From: Agrostemma githago
Taxonomy: Eukaryota > Streptophyta > Magnoliopsida > Caryophyllales > Caryophyllaceae
NCBI GenBank assembly: GCA_958450325.1
Contig: OY288250.1
Location: 42,258,683 to 42,322,682, forward strand
Length of the DNA: 64,000 nt
Reading direction: 5' to 3'
Below the pieces are notes generated by a model. The model had not been told where the DNA came from. It ran no database searches and saw nothing but the letters and a program-made list of their open reading frames with translations. A program made the position numbers and the translations under genes. Positions 54,723 through 64,000 of the stretch are shown here, in pieces; positions within the stretch are counted from its first letter, which is position 1, and every line of letters starts with the position of its first letter.

Positions 54723-57137
54723 ATGACTAAGGACGCTATCGATCAACTGAGCACTTCGTTGGCCAAGATCCAAGAGCAACTTGACAAAATTAGGGGTGAT
54801 CAGATCGCCATTGTTACCCGGGTTAGCGCCATCGAACAGGACAAGCCCAAGGACGGAGATGAAGCTCATGGGCCATTAGCCGAACTGACTAGCGCAGTCC
54901 TCAAACTGCAAGAGCAGGTCCATTTGTCGACCCACAACTCGATCCATACGGAGAATGCTCGAAGTTACTCTCCCTTGACCGACCAATTGCCCGCCAATCT
55001 CAATTTAACGGGCCTCCCGATGTTTGACGGAACAGAAGACCCGGTATTACATATCCGGGCCTTCAAGGAGTTTATGGCCCTAAAAGGAGTCAAGTCAGAC
55101 ATGTTCAAGCATCTGTTTGCCTCCTCGCTAGAGAAACACCCGAGAGCCTGGTTCTATAGGCTCGATTCCAAGAAGTACAAGTCTTGGGACGACGTAGCAA
55201 CGGAATTCGCCCGGAACTACGCCGACAATACGGATATCCAAACCACCATGCGCACCCTGGAAGTAATGGCCCAGGAACCAAAGGAAGGGTTTACAAAGTA
55301 CCTTCAACGCTGGAGGGCTGAAAGTGTCAAACTGGTCGACAAGCCCAGTGAAAAAGTACTAGTTGAAGCCTTTGTCAAGAATCTCCTGCCCGCCTACCGG
55401 ATCCATCTCCGGTACGCCATCATACCTAGCTTCGCGGTCCTAACTGAAATGGGAACGAGAATCGAGGATGATTTAAGGATGGAAAGCCTCACTAAGGCCT
55501 CCACCAAAGGATACCAAGGGGCCAGCTCATCAACAAGCAAGCCCGCATCCACCGCTGCCACTCGTAGCATTTTTGACGAGGTAAATCTACTTGATAACCC
55601 GTCCAAGAAGAATACGCCACCCCGAGTATTCACCGACATAGGTACTACCTATGCGAATGCCTTACAAAGGCTTTCATCAAAAGGCCTCATCGCCCCGATA
55701 GGCCCAACACCCGATCCTCCAGCTGAGCGTCGCTCCAAATTCTATGATGCTCAGGCCTACTGCAAATACCATCAGGTTAAGGGACACGATACCGAGAAAT
55801 ACTGGAAACTGAAGCATCTTATCCAGGATCTCATCGAAAGCGGGAAAATCATTTTACCCGGAGGTAAGCCCAACAACAAGGACAACCCGTTGGCCACCCA
55901 CGCTATCTTCCCCGGAGAGGTTATAGACTGCTCACACCTCATTTCCCCGTTTACCCCACAAATCAACGGGATCTGGTGTGATGATGAAGACGACGTTTAT
56001 CTCACTAAGGGAGAAGCAGTCCCTATCACATCTGAGGAGATCCAGAAGGTTAAGTCCTCATCACCACCGAACCGTCGTCCAAAACGGAGATTGTCCCGGA
56101 GGAGCCGCCAACTACTGAAAAGGCTCTGGTAAAGCAGCTGAGCAAGACTCGAGTTGACCTCTCTATATGGCAACTCCTAGTTAGATCTCAAGAACATCGA
56201 GAGGCACTCACTAAGGCCCTCGATCAAGTCAAGATCGATTCTATGGCTACTCCAGCTGAAATGGTAGCCACGGTTCTGCCCCACCTAAAGGGGAAAGCAA
56301 AAGAAGAAGGCCCGCTTATCACCTTCTCCAATGCTGATCTGCCATCATTTGGGCCAGCCCACAACATGGCTCTCTACATCACGGTAATCTGCCGTGGAAA
56401 ATATCTGCCCATGACCCTTATTGACGACGGGTCTGCAGTCAACGTCCTTCCCTTAAGAACCGCCAAAGCCCTCGGTGTCACCAAGGCCGACTACATTCCT
56501 ACAACCCAAACTATCCAGGCTTTCGACGGGAGTCCAAAGTCCGTAGCCGGGGCCGCAAAACTTACTATCATAACAGGCCCGATAGAGAAAGAGCTGGAGT
56601 TTCAAGTGATTGACGTAACCTCTTCCTTTAACCTTCTTTTAGGAAGACCCTGGATCCACTCGACCAGGGCTGTGTCCTCTACCCTGCATCGGAAGATCAA
56701 GCTACCTTTGCACGATACCGTCATCACTCTAGAAGCCACGCCTATGACTGTGGCCAACTGCAACACCTCGGGCCGCACCGATCTTTGGGGGTTCGACTTC
56801 ATAGGGGCCATCGAAGAAGAATACCTTTTGCGACCCTACTTTACTGTTAGCATGGACCGGATGTTACAAAATCTGGGCTTCTTACCAGTGGTCACGTCAA
56901 GGCCCGATCTCCCTGCAGGAAAAATCCTTGAAGTCCTCGACAACGAGATAGTTCAAACCGGTCTGGGCTACACCCTGACCTCGGAGAATATGGGCCAAAC
57001 TGGAACCGGTAAAGTCATCTTCGTCACGCCGGTGTTCGAGTCTGTCCAAACGGGCCTATATCGGCCTCCAACCACACGCCCTGGGACCCACTTGGCCCAA
57101 GTCTGCAACTACATACCCGACGACATCTTCGCCTTGT
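54723..57137 (+). pseudogene. Element B gag and protease
   Basis: Gag starts MTKDAIDQLSTSLAKIQEQL (coiled coil). The capsid core follows ('LPMFDGTEDPVLHIRAFKEF', 'MFKHLFASSLEKHPRAWFY'), then a Tat-type zinc motif, 'YCKYHQVKGHDTEKYW', in which the last Cys of relatives is Tyr. A one-base shift near 56055 moves the frame into 'LVRSQEHREALTKALDQVKI', usual before Tat protease. The retropepsin active site is TLIDDGSAVNVLP (about 56418-56456), with 'FNLLLGRPWIH' further on. Both key residues are present. A second shift lies near 57137. Gag forms the particle, and the protease cuts the polyprotein. Confidence 0.88.
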
Positions 57138-60089
57138 CAGTCCGAAGATGCTAAGAATGCTGAACCCGCGCTGGGGTTACTTTTCGGGGAGGATCTCGCG
57201 ACCCCAACACCGAAGGAGGAGCTAGTTAGCCTCATTCTCCGCAGCCGCACATTCGATCCATCCAAACTGATCTCGGATGTTAGATCCGGGACAGGTAAGA
57301 GAGCCTGGAGAAAGACTGTCAAGTGGACTGACAGTCAAGGAAGGACTTTCAAGCTTATCACAGGAGAAGGAGAAATGCCAGAATCTGAGTCTGAGTCTGA
57401 GTCAGAGTCCGAGTCAGAGTCTGAGATTGAGTCTAGTGAGTCCGGTGCTAGGATCGGTCCTGTAACTCCCCCTCTCCCTTTAGCTGTTCCTGGTGCTTCG
57501 GGGTCTGTCCCGGGCACCCTGCCTATCCCGCCACTGACTAGCGATCAGATGGCAGGTCTTTTCGAGCTTTTCTCTCAATTTATGAATAATAACAACCGTT
57601 CTACTTACGACTTGTCTCATTTTTAAAAATTCCTAAATTTTGAAAATCTTCTGTGTAATGACATTGAGAAACCCGACGAACAGGTATCCTTACCTCCACA
57701 TTTAATCGAGCAACTAGAGCAGAGGGAATCCCGCAATCCGGTAATCGAAGAAACCGAATCTATCAACGTGGGAACAACCTTAGAACCTCAGATGCTTAAG
57801 ATAGGGTTATCTCTAGATCCCGGGGAGAAGCAACAATTCATTGATCTCCTTCAAGAGTTCAAAGACGTCTTCGCATGGTCCTACAAGGACATGCCGGGGA
57901 TAGACCGCGAAATAGCCGAGCACCATATACCGATCAAGGAAGGGTTCAAACCGGTTAAGCAAAAACTCCGACGCATGAGGCCCGAATGGTCCCTCAAAGT
58001 CAAGGAGGAAGTCGACAAACAATTCAAGGCTGGGTTCATACGAGTCTCCGAGTATCCAGATTGGGTTGCAAACATCGTACCGGTCCCTAAAAAAGACGGT
58101 AAAGTGCGTGTCTGCGTGGACTTTCGGGATCTTAACAAGGCGAGCCCGAAAGACGATTTCCCGTTGCCACACATCGATATACTGGTGGACAACACAGCTG
58201 ATCATGCCCTTCTATCATTCATGGACGGGTATGCCGGGTACAATCAAATAAAAATGGCAGAGGAAGATATGGATAAGACCACCTTCATTACACCTTGGGG
58301 TACTTATTGCTATACTGTCATGCCATTTGGTCTCATTAATGCCGGGGCCACCTATCAACGAACCGCCACGACTTTATTACATGACATGATGCATAAAGAA
58401 GTGGAAGTTTACGTAGACGATATGATCGTCAAATCCAAGCACAGGGACGGTCACATCACCGCCCTGAGAAGATTTTTCACCCGATTACGCAAATACAACA
58501 TGAGACTAAACCCTCAGAAGTGCAGTTTCGGGGTAACCTCTGGCAAATTACTGGGTCACATCGTCAGCCAACGCGGTATCGAAGTCGATCCAGCTAAGAT
58601 CAAGGCCATCACCGAGATGCAACCTCCTAAGACCGAAAAGGAGATAAGAGGTTTTCTCGGAAAGGTCCAATACATCAGCAGGTTCATTTCAAAACTAACC
58701 ATGGTGTGTGAACCGATCTTCAAGAAGATGAAAATAGGGGAACGGTTACTATGGGACGACAAGTGTCAAGCGGCCTTTGACAGAATCAAAGAAATCTTGT
58801 CTTCACCACCGGTCCTGATGCCACCTCAGCACGGTTTACCTTTGTCGTTGTACCTAACCACGACAGAGACAGCCATGGGGGCCATGTTAGCTCAAACGGT
58901 CAACTCCGAAGAACGAGCAATATACTACATCAGCAAAAAGTTTTTAGAGTATGAATGTAAGTACACCATGCTCGAAAAGACGTGTTTAGCGCTGGTCTGG
59001 GCCACTAAAAAGCTCCGACATTACATGCTCAGCTATGAGGTACAGGTACTGTCAAGGATGGATCCGATCAAATATCTTTTCGAAAAGCCCATTCTCAACG
59101 GCAGAATATCAAGATGGACCCTGATGTTGGCAGAATTCGATCTAAAATTCGTACCACTGAAAGCCATCAAGGGCCGAGTAGTAGCCGAATTTCTCGCCGA
59201 CAGTCCCATAGCCGAAGAAGGACACACCGACACTTGGTCCTTCCCGGATGAAGATATTTTCCATACTGACACCGAGACATGGGATTTATACTTCGATGGA
59301 GCATCCAACTTCCGAGGATTTGGGGTCGGAATCCTCCTAATCTTGCCAAGAGGGGAACATACTCCCGTATCTATCAAATTGGACTTTGACGTCACTAATA
59401 ACGCCGCTGAGTATGAAGCATGTATCCACGGGCTACAAGTCGCCGCCGATTTAGGGGTTACAAACCTCCGAGTACACGGCGACTCATCACTGGTCATTAA
59501 CCAAGCACTCCAAAAATGGAAAACCCGAAATGCCAATCTCGTGGCCTACCAGGCACGAGTAAGGGATCTCGAGAAACAATTCCAAAAGGTAGAATACATA
59601 TACCTACCTTGGGAAGAAAATCAGTTCGCAGACGCACTTTCAAAACTGGCATCTTTACTAAATATTCCCGATCATATGACCAGCATGCCGATTTGCGTCG
59701 AAAGACGATCCGCGCCAGCATATATCCATGACATCGAGGATATCGAGATACCCGATCCCGAGCCATGGTATAAGGCGATCCAGACATATTTGACAACCGG
59801 GGAGTATCCACCTGGGACCGACAATCGAGCCAAAAAGGCCTTGCGTAGGTTAGCGACCCAGTTCGTCCGTACCGACGACGGACAACTTTACAAGAAGACA
59901 CCACAGGGGGCTCTCCTTTTATGTGTCGACAAGGGTAATGCTGAAAAGGTCATGGCCGAAGTACATGACGGCGAGTGTGGTCCTCACATGAACGCCCAGA
60001 TGCTAGTCCGGAAGATCATGAGACTTGGATATTACTGGAACAGCATGGAAACCGATTGCCAGCTATATGTCAGACGTTGCCATAATTGC
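57138..60089 (+). pseudogene. Element B reverse transcriptase and two RNase H domains
   Basis: A linker with a Ser-Glu repeat (57378-57440) is followed by a stop (TAA, 57623). RT then runs with 'VRVCVDFRDLNKASPKDDFP', 'FMDGYAGYNQIKMA', 'MPFGLINAGATYQR' and the catalytic YVDD at about 58410-58421. The usual RNase H follows ('YYISKKFLEYECKYTMLEKT'). Next is an archaeal-type RNase H with 'DLYFDGASN' (Asp near 59295), 'NNAAEYEA', 'HGDSSLVINQ' and 'NQFADALSKLAS'. Doubled RNase H is a mark of the Tat lineage. The C-terminal end carries the integrase zinc motif ('GECGPHMNAQ', 'CQLYVRRCHNC'). TAG at 60090 ends the frame. Confidence 0.92.
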
Positions 60090-60092
60090 TAG

Positions 60093-61016
60093 ATTTTCGC
60101 TAATGTACAGCACATGCCACCATCCCTGCTGTATACTATGACGTCACCCTGGCCATTTTCGACATGGGGAATTGATATAATCGGAAAGATAAACCCCTCG
60201 GGAACCGGAGGACACTGTTTCATTTTGGTAACAATCGACTATTTCACCAAATGGGTCGAAGCGGAATCCTACCGTATTCTTAACGCCAGCCACGTTGCCA
60301 AATTTATCCAAAACAAGATAATATGCCGATATGGGATCCCTCACGAATTCATCAGTGACCACGGGACCCACTTTCAGGCCGAAACGGCAGCCTTGTTAGC
60401 CAAATACAAGATCCAAAGACATACGTCTTCACCCTACCGACCCCAAACCAATGGAGCGGTAGAAGCAGCTAACAAAACCATTGTCACCATACTCAAAAAG
60501 ATGGCTGACAATTATCGGGACTGGCCCGATAAGATACCATTTGCCCTTTGGGGATATCGAACCTCGATTCGTACTGCGACCGGGGCAACACCGTATTACC
60601 TTACATACGGGATGGAAGCGGTCCAACCTGTCGAGCTGGAGATATCGTCACTCAGAATCCTACTCGAAAGTCAAGTACCAGAAGCCGATTGGGTTCGAGC
60701 ACGATATGACTCGTTAGTACTGCTAGACGAACGACGATCTCGGGCTCTCAATAACATACAGATCTACCAGAAAAGAATCCAACGGGCTTTCAACAAAAGG
60801 GTATGGCCCAGGAACATCAAAGAGGGAGATCTGGTTCTCAAATCCGTACGAGCTTTATTACCAGTAGACCCAAGGGGAAAGTTCAAACCTAACTGGGCCG
60901 GTCCTTATTTGGTAAAGAAGATTCTATCGGGTGGAGCGGTGATGCTAACGGATCTGGACGGGAATGAGTTTGTCAACCCAACTAACCTGGACCAGCTGAA
61001 ACGTTATTACGCTTAA
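60093..61016 (+). CDS. Element B integrase
   Basis: It continues in frame after the TAG at 60090-60092, which replaces a Gln-type codon in 'CHNC(Q)IFANVQHMPP'. The DDE residues are visible: Asp in 'WGIDIIGK' (about 60170), Asp in 'ISDHGTHF' (about 60355) and Glu in 'NGAVEAANKT' (about 60460). A GPY/F-type C-terminus ends with 'NWAGPYLVKKILSGGAVML' and 'LDQLKRYYA'. It joins element DNA to the chromosome in the nucleus. As a domain it is intact, but the upstream TAG would prevent normal polyprotein synthesis. A Met at 60114 could start a short product. Confidence 0.92.
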   Translation: MFANVQHMPPSLLYTMTSPWPFSTWGIDIIGKINPSGTGGHCFILVTIDYFTKWVEAESYRILNASHVAKFIQNKIICRYGIPHEFISDHGTHFQAETAALLAKYKIQRHTSSPYRPQTNGAVEAANKTIVTILKKMADNYRDWPDKIPFALWGYRTSIRTATGATPYYLTYGMEAVQPVELEISSLRILLESQVPEADWVRARYDSLVLLDERRSRALNNIQIYQKRIQRAFNKRVWPRNIKEGDLVLKSVRALLPVDPRGKFKPNWAGPYLVKKILSGGAVMLTDLDGNEFVNPTNLDQLKRYYA

Positions 61017-61373
61017 ACCCGTTTCTCTCAATGTCATTCGCAAAAGTTTATTAAAAGCGTCTTTTCAAAATAAACTTTTTTTAAGACAAGTCAAAAGCTA
61101 GAATTACTTATTCTACTGTTATAAACAACTTGAACCAATAGTCTTGATGTATTTCGAAATTGCAATTTAAAGTCTGAACTACGTTTGGTTTGATTCCGCT
61201 ATTTGTGGATACGTAGGCAGCCCCTCAAAAGGGCACAACCACTGCAATCGAAAAAAACGGGAACGGTTTCTAATAAACTTCCTTTATTTATTTCAAAAAA
61301 AAATTCAATTACAAAAAAAATCCAAAAAAAACACAACACGTAAATAGTACTAATATTAAATAATAAAAAAAAT
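61017..61373 (+). other. Non-coding DNA after integrase, with Tat landmark
   Basis: 'acgtaggcagcccctcaaaa' near 61210 is shared with element A (24640). An A-rich tract at 61290-61375 is the downstream side of the antisense gene. No ORF is present. Confidence 0.6.
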
Positions 61374-63058
61374 CTAAGGCATTTTTTCCTTCTCCTTGTC
61401 CTTAGTCTCTTTTTCGGCCCACCGACGTCGGCGTGGAGGGGAACGCTCCCGAATTACCAAGGGAATCTCCTTAACCCGGGCTCGTTTCTTCGAACTTGAT
61501 TCCCCGGTCACCTCAGTCGGTCCTAGCCGGACCCGTGCTCTCTCGGGTATCCTTTCCCGCGGCCCAAGCCTGTCTCGGACCGCTAGCTTAGGCCCAAGCC
61601 TTCTCTCTAAGTCACTAGCACCGGTCTCTTTAGCTCGAGTCTTAGTCTTGGACTTAGAACCTGACTCCGGCCCGACAAAGGTAGTTGGAGTTTCTTCTTC
61701 AAAGAACCATCTATTATCCTTCACCGATTCTCTACGGGCTAAGTCAAAAGCCTCATCGGTCTTCAAAGCTTCACGGGCCTCTTTAGATTCTTAAGAAGCC
61801 CATTTAATATATGATTCAGAAACCCAAGCGGTCTGACAGGGGCGAGGTATAGTCCACATGGCCCGGGTAAACCAGCGTTGTAACCACGTGTCACACATAG
61901 CATCCGTCAATTGAACCGAAACGCTAATAATTGCTTCAGTTTCGGGGATCTGCTGAAATGAACCAAATTGCCTTAGAAGACGATCTGGGTAAATATGGAC
62001 GGTCCAGTCCAAGGACAAAATCACCAGGTAACGGGCTTTATCTCTTTTAGCTAGGCCCGTCATCTTCGAAAGGAACCACCAGATCACGTTCCACCTAATC
62101 AAGGGCCTGCCATGGAATTTTAGCTCCTCATCCCAGTACTTCCGATTTATATGATGATTGGAGCTGATTCGTCGAGACCGTGAGCCTATCTGACAGCTTC
62201 GATACCTGGATATGCTCGTCGGGGGCTCTATAATTGATAGGCGCTCGGATAACCAAATCTGCAAAAATTTTCGAAAAGTAAAAAACTTTCGAAAAAAAAA
62301 AAAAAATCGGAAATTTTTAAAAAAAACAAAATTTCGAAAAATTTTAAAAAAAATTTTTTTTTTTTCGGAAATAAAAAAAAATTTTTTTTCAGAAAAATTT
62401 TCGAAGAGGTCAAATACCTGCAGAAGACGAATGCCGCCCGTTAATTGCCGATCTGGATCAAGTCTCCTCGCATCAAGGCCCATGATGATCTCCCCAGTTA
62501 TCAGCCAGGCTGGGCTATAACCTGCCTCCATTTGATCCACTATGCTGATTAGCCTGATCTCGCCTAAACATGAGTCAGCATCCATCCGACCTTCGAAAGC
62601 GTATCGATGCAGCATACAGAAGGCAAAGGCCCTACGCCTGTGGATAGGAGAAATTCTGGTACCATTGGGATCCATAAATTTATCAGCTAAGTCGAACAGG
62701 GAAACAGAATTTCCCTTCACCATACGGGAAGTCTCAGCATGAGACAACCCAAGAAAGCCCCTCAGCCTCCTCCTTGGATCAGGGTAAAAAGGAGGAATAG
62801 CAGGATGAGCATTGGGGCACCAACCCCCTACAGCAGCAATCTCTTCGGGAAGGGGACATATTTCTCCCCGGGAAAAGCAAAAACATGATGGGTAGAATCC
62901 CAGAAGGTCAAGCAAGCATCTAGAAAATGGGTATCCACCTTAAGTCGCTGGAGCGGGAACAAAGCTACAATTCCCATCTGAGTTAACTGGACCTTATCTC
63001 CGTCTCGAAAATCTTGGGCCCACGCGTGAAGCATCGCGGTCAGATGTTCGATTCCCAT
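61374..63058 (-). pseudogene. Antisense spliced gene carried by element B (aORF)
   Basis: The minus-strand ATG at 63058 starts MGIEHLTAMLHAWAQDFRDG. The frame includes 'LTFWDSTHHVFAFPG', then, after a one-base shift near 62865, 'CPLPEEIAAVGGW' and 'LITGEIIMGLDARR'. A T-rich intron (62417-62259, CAG|GTATTT..TTGCAG|ATTTGG) lies in phase 0 between Gln and Ile, the same place as in the 30 kb gene. Exon 2 gives 'IWLSERLSIIEPP', 'RPLIRWNVIWWFLSKM' and, past a TAA at 61793-61791, a Lys/Arg-rich tail ('SPPRRRRWAEKETKDKEKEK'). TATAAATA lies 105 bp upstream. Antisense extra ORFs of this kind are known from Tat elements. The role is unknown. It resembles PMD/DUF7745-type proteins. Confidence 0.7.
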
Positions 63059-63162
63059 AGCAGAAAGTTTTTATTTTATCTAAAAAGTCTAAAGGGATTT
63101 TTTTAAGATGAGAAGGAAATATTTCAGGTTGGAATATGAGAAGATTAAGGGCAAGAACTCTC

Positions 63163-63170
63163 TATTTATA
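63163..63170 (-). promoter_or_regulatory. TATA box of the antisense gene in B
   Basis: The minus strand reads CTATTATAAATAGAGAG, a textbook plant TATA box. It lies 105 bp before the ATG at 63058, leaving an expected leader of about 75 nt. Confidence 0.6.
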
Positions 63171-63817
63171 ATAGGGAAATCTCCTCTCCTAGTCACTCCT
63201 GGAATAGGGATTTTTGCAGTATTCCCTGCTTCACTTAGGCATACAGGCCTAACCAGATTTTTTTAGGAATCCATGTCAGAATCTGATCAGGAATCAAGTC
63301 ATCCCAAACATTCCTTTTCTTCCAAATTTTTCAAAAAAAATTCCGCCATTTTCGAAATTTTTTTCGATTTTTTCCAAAAAAAAATCAACCAAAAATCATT
63401 TTTTTCCCCCAGCACGAGTCGATGTTTATCTGTATGTTGCATGCAAAACAGACAGGTATCCCGAGACTCCTGGAAAATTATCAAAGTTCTCAGTGAAAAT
63501 TCAAGCAACATTTTCCCTGAGAAATCGGATGCATCAGTAAAAGGTACGTCCGCAGCTTCTAATAAAAGCTCCCACGCAATTTCAAGATGGAGATTGTCTG
63601 TGAACAGACAAATCCAAGACTTTTTTAGTAGAAAGTCCCCGCGCCATTATCAACATCTATCCAGGTATGATTTCTATCCTATGGCTGGCGAGCCCTTCAC
63701 GCAAGTCTAATGGACTCTAAACGACCCGATCGGAAGTCTGCCAGGTCTTAATCCTCGATTGGCCTGGTAGCTACTCTGACTTTCGCCTTGTCCAAGCCTC
63801 AGTCAGAGTGGGGGCTC
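63171..63817 (+). other. 3' untranslated region and polypurine tract of B
   Basis: It is non-coding, with poly-T and poly-A patches at 63330-63410. From 63660 on it matches the end of A ('ggctggcgagccctccacgc' region). The PPT AGAGTGGGGGCTC at 63805-63817 abuts the 3' LTR. Confidence 0.75.
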
Positions 63818-64000
63818 TGTAGACACCCACATTTTGACCGCCAGGTGTCTATAGTAGGTCCCGCCAAACACCCGATGATGATAGGACGCAAACGTGCTTT
63901 AATGGACTCGGATATGGGCTCGAAATCATGGACATTTGGTTTAGGCTTATTAAGGAGTACAAATCTCACAGAACGGACCTCAAATCCAGGCCCAGTGGGT
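63818..64000 (+). mobile_element. Start of element B 3' LTR
   Basis: TGTAGACACCCACATTTTG begins at 63818. All 183 bases to the end of the window match 51371-51553 with no difference that I can see. Confidence 0.95.

Larger units (their letters stand above)
51371..64000 (+). mobile_element. Element B: near-complete Tat-type Ty3/gypsy retrotransposon
   Basis: It has a 5' LTR, primer site TTTGGCGACTCCGCTGGGG, gag, protease, RT, RNase H, a second RNase H, integrase, an antisense spliced gene, PPT and the first 183 bp of the 3' LTR. Two RNase H domains and the primer site place it in the Tat lineage. The part of the 3' LTR in view is identical to the 5' LTR, so insertion was recent. Lesions are few: frame shifts near 56055 and 57137, and stops at 57623 and 60090. 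The expected target duplication is ATTAT, the bases before 51371. Confidence 0.93.

Noticed and set aside
62270..62400. Poly-A/T tract as a LINE or SINE tail
   Set aside because: It sits exactly between a splice donor and acceptor of the antisense gene, so a T-rich intron explains it better.

Overview
This 64 kb window is plant nuclear DNA made almost entirely of transposable elements. The plant assignment rests on Ty3/gypsy (Tat-type and Athila-type) and Ty1/copia elements, an L1-type LINE, CACTA elements, hAT, PIF/Harbinger and Mutator-type MITEs, plant mobile domain (PMD) genes, and a fragment of a plant BAHD acyltransferase. A eudicot is likely; I cannot name the species. I see no intact conventional host gene, no tRNA gene and no prokaryotic feature.

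Left part, 1-17.5 kb: an LTR-like fragment (1-1270); a copia LTR/leader copy carrying a hAT MITE (1416-1981) with an 8-bp target duplication; a PIF/Harbinger MITE (2436-3176); a second hAT MITE (3360-3922); a BAHD acyltransferase pseudogene (4380-5085) cut off by copia LTR-like sequence; and a copia gag remnant (to 6731) abutting a minus-strand, pol-less Athila-like element, 'C1' (6732-11811). C1's LTR is broken by the LTR of a plus-strand relative, 'C3' (11812-13785). A minus-strand copia element, 'D', follows (gag, PBS, LTR and PPT, 13777-16090), then pyrimidine-rich DNA to about 17.5 kb.

Middle, 17.5-36.6 kb: element 'A' (18129-28593) has both 2.7 kb LTRs, a 5-bp target duplication (AGTTT), a Tat-type primer site and only a gag ORF. 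It is a non-autonomous relative of element B. It sits in AT-rich, intron-like DNA. Next come two minus-strand, intron-containing genes of the PMD or PMD-like kind (29969-31173 and 32354-34420), both with lesions.

Right part, 36.6-64 kb, is a nest. A second minus-strand, pol-less Athila-like element, 'C2' (36627-43405), has its 5' LTR interrupted by an L1-type LINE (43406-49740). The LINE ORF1 is split by a complete CACTA element with a 3-bp duplication (43777-47308), and ORF2 is split by the end of a second CACTA element (from 49741). That second CACTA region holds a 5S-rRNA-like segment and a Mutator-type MITE. A nearly complete Tat-type retrotransposon, 'B' (51371 to beyond the window), follows, with gag, protease, RT, two RNase H domains, integrase and an antisense spliced gene.

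The most unusual signal is not a gene. Three different LTR families carry arrays of 12-13 bp palindromes in front of a TATA-like box: ACTCGRYCGAGT in A, TCCCGRYCGGGA in C1/C2/C3 and CCGCTAGTAGCGG in the first LTR. In A and the C elements neighbouring sites are about 20-21 bp apart. The C elements carry a second such module inside the element, past the ORF. The second notable signal is that B's antisense gene has its own TATA box and an intron shared in position with the 30 kb locus, so it looks like an independent gene carried by the transposon.
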